Shown here: positions 60,373 through 64,000 of the stretch, piece after piece | How the letters are laid out: each line of letters opens with the position of its first letter | Numbering within the stretch: position 1 is the stretch's first letter | Translations under genes and position numbers: made by a program | The notes under the pieces: generated by a model | Seen by the model: the letters and a program-made list of their open reading frames with translations, nothing else | What the model was told of the DNA's origin: nothing | The model's database searches: none | Assembly (NCBI GenBank): GCA_022702545.1 | Contig: JAHRBC010000004.1 | Coordinates: forward strand, 744,001 to 808,000 | From: Phycomyces nitens | Taxonomy: Eukaryota > Mucoromycota > Mucoromycetes > Mucorales > Phycomycetaceae | DNA length: 64,000 nt | Direction of reading: 5' to 3'

Positions 60373-61410
60373 TTAAAGAGTAGCAACATTGACAACCTGC
60401 TTGCCAAAGTTCTTGCCCTTCAATACATCAATCAAGGCCTGAGGAGCAGATTCGATACCCTCAGAGGCGGACTCGCGGTACTGGATAACGCCATCCTGGA
60501 GCCATTTGGTGACATCCTTGCGGAAATCAGCTTCCATTTCGGGATGCTCACCAACGATGAAGCCCTCGATTCTCAAACGCTTGCTGACGATCTGGATAAG
60601 GTTGTGGATGGGCTCAGGGGTGGTGGTATTGTACTGGGAAATCATACCACAGCATACAATGCGGGCAAAGTTGTTGGAATGGTTAATAACCTTTTCGAGC
60701 ATCTTGCCACCAACGTTTTCAAAATAGATGTCGATGCCATTGGGGCACAACTCGGTCAACTTGTCATCGGTATCTTCGGTCTTGTAGTTGAAAGCACCAT
60801 CAAAGCCAATCTCCTTGAGATAGGCAACCTTGTCATCTGAGCCAGCAGAACCAACGACATGGAGGCCTAGGACCTTGCCGATCTGGCCAACAAGCTGACC
60901 AACGGCACCAGAGGCAGCAGAGACGTAGAGAGTTTCACCCTTCTTGGGCTTACCGAACTTGATCAAACCAACATAAGCAGTCATACCAGGCATACCAAGG
61001 ACACCAATGTAGTGAGACAAGGGAAAACCAGAGTCACGGGCCTCATTGCGAGGTGTGAAGAGGAAGGCAAGTTGGGCAGGTACGTGAGTGTATTCAGCGA
61101 AATGACCAATGCCATAAACAATGTCATCGACCTTGAACTTGTCGTTGTTGGACTTGACAATGACACCAATGGTGTGTCCGGCCATGGGCTTGTCGAGATC
61201 AAAGGCTGGCGAGTAAGACTTCTTTTCGGCAGCGCGCATACGGCCACGCATATAGGGATCGACAGAAAGGGAGAGTGTCTTTACAATAAAGTGGTTTTCT
61301 GGAAGAGGTGCCTCGAGATCAATTGTATCATGCTTGATAGTCATGTGCTCTCCAATGACAGGGAACTCGATGGGGATCTTTGAGAAGATGACTTGAGTGT
61401 TGGAAACCAT
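60373..61410 (-). CDS. MDR-family NADPH-dependent oxidoreductase (PTGR/2-alkenal reductase type)
   Basis: Single-exon 345-residue zinc-independent medium-chain reductase, the size of prostaglandin reductase 1 and plant/fungal 2-alkenal reductases. These reduce alpha,beta-unsaturated carbonyls with NADPH and act in detoxification. N-terminal GroES-like part includes LSLSVDPYMRGRM, typical of the group. The nucleotide fold has GETLYVSAASGAVGQLVGQI with the AASGAVGQ motif, then VVGSAGSDDKVAYLKEIGFD, FNYKTED and DIYFENVGGKMLEKV. The C-terminus ends GKNFGKQVVNVATL. There are no zinc-ligand cysteines. Codon use is strongly GC-biased against A/T-rich flanks, indicating high expression. The lack of introns contrasts with most neighbours. 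Substrate unknown. Confidence 0.93.
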   Translation of the reverse strand: MVSNTQVIFSKIPIEFPVIGEHMTIKHDTIDLEAPLPENHFIVKTLSLSVDPYMRGRMRAAEKKSYSPAFDLDKPMAGHTIGVIVKSNNDKFKVDDIVYGIGHFAEYTHVPAQLAFLFTPRNEARDSGFPLSHYIGVLGMPGMTAYVGLIKFGKPKKGETLYVSAASGAVGQLVGQIGKVLGLHVVGSAGSDDKVAYLKEIGFDGAFNYKTEDTDDKLTELCPNGIDIYFENVGGKMLEKVINHSNNFARIVCCGMISQYNTTTPEPIHNLIQIVSKRLRIEGFIVGEHPEMEADFRKDVTKWLQDGVIQYRESASEGIESAPQALIDVLKGKNFGKQVVNVATL

Positions 61411-63398
61411 TTTGAATAGTTGAGGGTGATGAGCATATCGAAATCCACATCAGATCAATTTATATGTGAATGCATTTCACAGACTCCGCTTTGGATATAA
61501 GCTGACAATGAGAAAAGCGTTGTATTAATAATCAATCTGCACAGATTTCAGTGTCTATGGACTGTAAAAAGGAAATAAGTCCAAATATTCGTCTAGAATA
61601 TTCAATTCAGCAAGGCCACACACCATAAATGGACATTAAATGTCAATTCCTACAGACTCTAGAAATCAAGGTTGGACGGCCTATTTTGCCAATTTTACAC
61701 ATCAAGGAACTCGAGATACTTCAATTGAGACCAAACATGTGTAGGAATACTGTCAATGATTGACCATGTCTGGACTGTGCCTTTCCATGGGCTAAATGGT
61801 GTTTATTATTTCCATTTCTATTATTTTTTTAATATATAATTTTTTATTTGCTTTATTGGGAATTTTATGCAAGTCAATTGTAAACCAACAAGGCTAAAAT
61901 GATGCCGTGTCTGCCTGTCATTGTTACAGGCAATAGTTGTTTTAGCTGTCAAATGTTGTCCTGAAAGGAAGAAGATATTGTCGGTTATTGCAGAGTTTAA
62001 AATATCTTTTTTTTTGGGTAAGGCCAATGGTGCCAATCTACTTGTTTTCCCAAGAAGAAGAAGAAAACCAGCCTTTAATCGATCGGTCGATTGGTGATTT
62101 AACCGATCTCTAGAACATACACTCAATAACGACGTCAATAGCCATGTCATTTGAGTATATGTTTAAAGGTAAAATACTAATATTAAATTAATTTAATTTA
62201 ATTACTTTGATTCAAGAATACCAAGTTGTGTAATCTTGCTTGATACTTTGCCCGAATAACCCAACCCATTCTTCATCATACATGTGGTTTCAAGTACTTT
62301 TAATATAATTTCTTTCATTTGCGGTATATGCCTAGAAATACCCAATCTATAAACATTTGTTTCCAAATCTTTCTTGTTTTAATCTGTTTAAACCAATTCA
62401 TTGGGTATTATTTCCATGGCGGTTATTTGGGCGGATTCCTATACAGACTTTTTTTTGTGTTATCGGTCATTAATTTTATAGAATATTTATCTACAGCAAT
62501 TATAACGTCATTAATAAAGATTGTTAAATAGACTCTTATCGTATTGATTATACAGCCTTGTCTGAAGAGCAGTTTTGATGTTAATCTAAGCAATACCAAC
62601 TCAATATTTAATTTCAATAAAAGAAAAAGTTTAATGTAAGAGTGACTGCAACTAATGCTCAGTACAAAAGCCAAGGCCAAGGACGCCAGGTTTAAGCTTT
62701 AGGTTTATCCTTTGTATGTAGTGCAGGGTGCGCAAATAGGAGACAGCGCCTCACTACTAATGTATATGCCACGAGGCTTTTGTGGCGCAACTGAGCATAC
62801 TTGAAAGAAAGAGATGCTTATATTTTTGACAGATCGCATTTTCAACTAGAATTATAAAGTGCACCCAAGGAGGCCTTATTGGCACCAGAAATTATTCCCG
62901 GGTGAGTTGAGCTTCAAGCACTTATGTATCATGGAAAATCGGCTGGAAAATGGCGCCACAGAAGCCAGGTTTGGCTTCATATCAAGCCAAAAAAGAAAAG
63001 AAAAAAAAGTGGTCTTTTTTTTATTTAAAAAAATAAAGGTATTATTATCCCGGCCCCACCCTCTTGACTCTAAAGCTCATGGCCTATAGTCCGATTTCTG
63101 TATACCCTTTGTACCCTACAAGCCTGTTGTTTCTTGGCATTTTTGGGATCTTGGATATTCCAAATAACCGCCATTGTCCCATGTATTTGCTTTCTCCAGT
63201 TATTGGATATTGTTATCTGTGTAACCTATGGAGAAATGTTTAACAGAACCAATTCCCATGGGGATGTATTGGCTAATTATTGAACCGCCACTCCATTGTG
63301 TTTTTGTCTACTACTTGATATTTTTCAAGGGTTTCGCCTGTACTTTTTACTTTCTTGTTGAAAAATAGGACCCGATAAAATAATAAAAATACGCCAGA
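61411..63398. other. 2-kb gene-free region between divergent genes
   Basis: Promoters of the oxidoreductase and the Zn2Cys6 gene. AATTTAATT-type tract at 62175-62200 and A/T-rich DNA. Open frames here have no recognised motif. No gene seen. Confidence 0.55.
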
Positions 63399-64000
63399 AT
63401 GGATCAACAGACAAACGACCATCAGCAGTCAGGGTTTTATTCCACTCTCTACCTCAAAAACCGTCTAGCTCCAACTGCTCGTAACATTTCACAGCCACCC
63501 TTGCTGGCACCCACACCTCTCTCGCGCGGATCCCGCTGGAGTCCTCCTGTCTATCAACCACACTCTACAGACCATTCTCCCCAGCAACAACAACAACACC
63601 AGCAGCAGAAGCAGCATCAACAACAGCAACAACACCAGCAGCCACCCAGCCACCCAAAGTACGCACAACACCAACAATACCAGCAATACCAACCAAGCCA
63701 ATCAGGCCAACAGGGCCAACAGGGCCAGCCAGTCCAACAACAACACCAGCAACAACAACAACACCAGCAAAATGATCATACAAATAACCAAAACCAAAAG
63801 CAGCATACTATTTTACCACCACCTCAAACAAGCAAAATCACCTCAAAGAAGAGCCCAGGACAACCAACCACTCGGAGAACACGGATCACTCGTGCCTGTA
63901 AGTATCATAGGTTTATCTTGAGAATTAAACTAATTTGATGTCATTTTGCCATCTTTTGGTTGGCTCTTTGGATTATAGGTGATACTTGCCGACGAAAAAA
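63399..64000 (+). CDS. Zn2Cys6 transcription factor, N-terminal part (cut by window end)
   Basis: Partial gene. Exon 1 (63399-63897) encodes about 166 residues: a short N-terminus MDQQTNDHQQSGFYSTL, a Pro/Ser-rich part, then a long Gln/His-rich tract from about residue 61 to 150, and a basic stretch TTRRTRITRA. A GT-AG intron (63898-63978) follows, and exon 2 opens with CDTCRRKK, the start of a Zn(2)-Cys(6) binuclear cluster (C-x2-C-x6-C...). The splice falls inside the first cysteine codon. The window ends eight codons into the cluster, so the remaining cysteines and the regulatory domain lie outside. Such factors are DNA-binding regulators found almost only in fungi. Target genes cannot be told. 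Confidence 0.85.

Overview
The window is nuclear DNA of an intron-rich, AT-rich early-diverging fungus. A Mucoromycota species, possibly Phycomyces-like, fits best. The evidence is short GT-AG introns of about 45-80 bases, A/T-rich intergenic stretches full of TA and ATT/TAA microsatellites, fungal-type genes (Kre9-like GPI wall protein, Ecl1-like zinc protein, Zn2Cys6 factor, Rli1, Drs2) and genes absent from the common yeasts (DENND6, a microcephalin-like BRCT protein). The genus is an inference. No bacterial, viral or CRISPR feature was seen.

Layout. 1-1806: no gene. 1.8-7.6 kb (+): mitochondrial MAM33/p32 protein, a DH-PH RhoGEF, a short Ecl1-like zinc protein and a C2-only protein. 8.1-15.3 kb (-): microcephalin-like three-BRCT protein, TCTP, and an unrecognised membrane/coiled-coil protein. 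15.9-20.0 kb (+): DENND6-type Rab GEF and a 326-residue unknown. 20.4-22.1 kb (-): two small proteins with a hydrophobic N-terminus. 23.8-24.8 kb (+): GPI-anchored Kre9-like protein. 25.0-27.1 kb (-): RVB2. 27.3-33.7 kb: a three-unit tandem array of small secreted peptide genes, with a Tc1/mariner-type element inside unit 2. 33.8-38.5 kb (-): Drs2 flippase. 38.5-42.5 kb: 4 kb without a gene. 42.5-43.6 kb (-): Tlg1/syntaxin-6 SNARE. 45.1-46.2 kb (+): glucosamine-6-phosphate deaminase. 46.5-49.9 kb (+): WDR33/Pfs2. 50.6-52.9 kb (-): Rli1/ABCE1, divergent from a 66-residue protein at 53.2 kb. 53.8-54.9 kb (-): NDFIP/Bsd2 adaptor. 55.7-57.8 kb (-): amino-acid permease. 60.4-61.4 kb (-): MDR-family oxidoreductase. 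63.4 kb to the end (+): N-terminal part of a poly-Q Zn2Cys6 transcription factor.

Most genes are single-copy housekeeping functions with no operon logic. Three of them serve the same trans-Golgi/endosome system (Drs2, Tlg1-like SNARE, NDFIP/Bsd2), and DENND6 acts on endosomal Rabs, but nothing in the sequence shows co-regulation.

The most unusual region is the 27.3-33.7 kb array. Each unit of about 1.72 kb carries two tiny signal-peptide genes on the minus strand. Gene B encodes the same 58-residue precursor in all three units. Gene A keeps its signal peptide but has a different cysteine-free mature peptide in every unit, although the surrounding non-coding DNA is nearly identical between units 1 and 2. 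An invariant/hypervariable secreted peptide pair of this kind is the best candidate here for an undescribed system.
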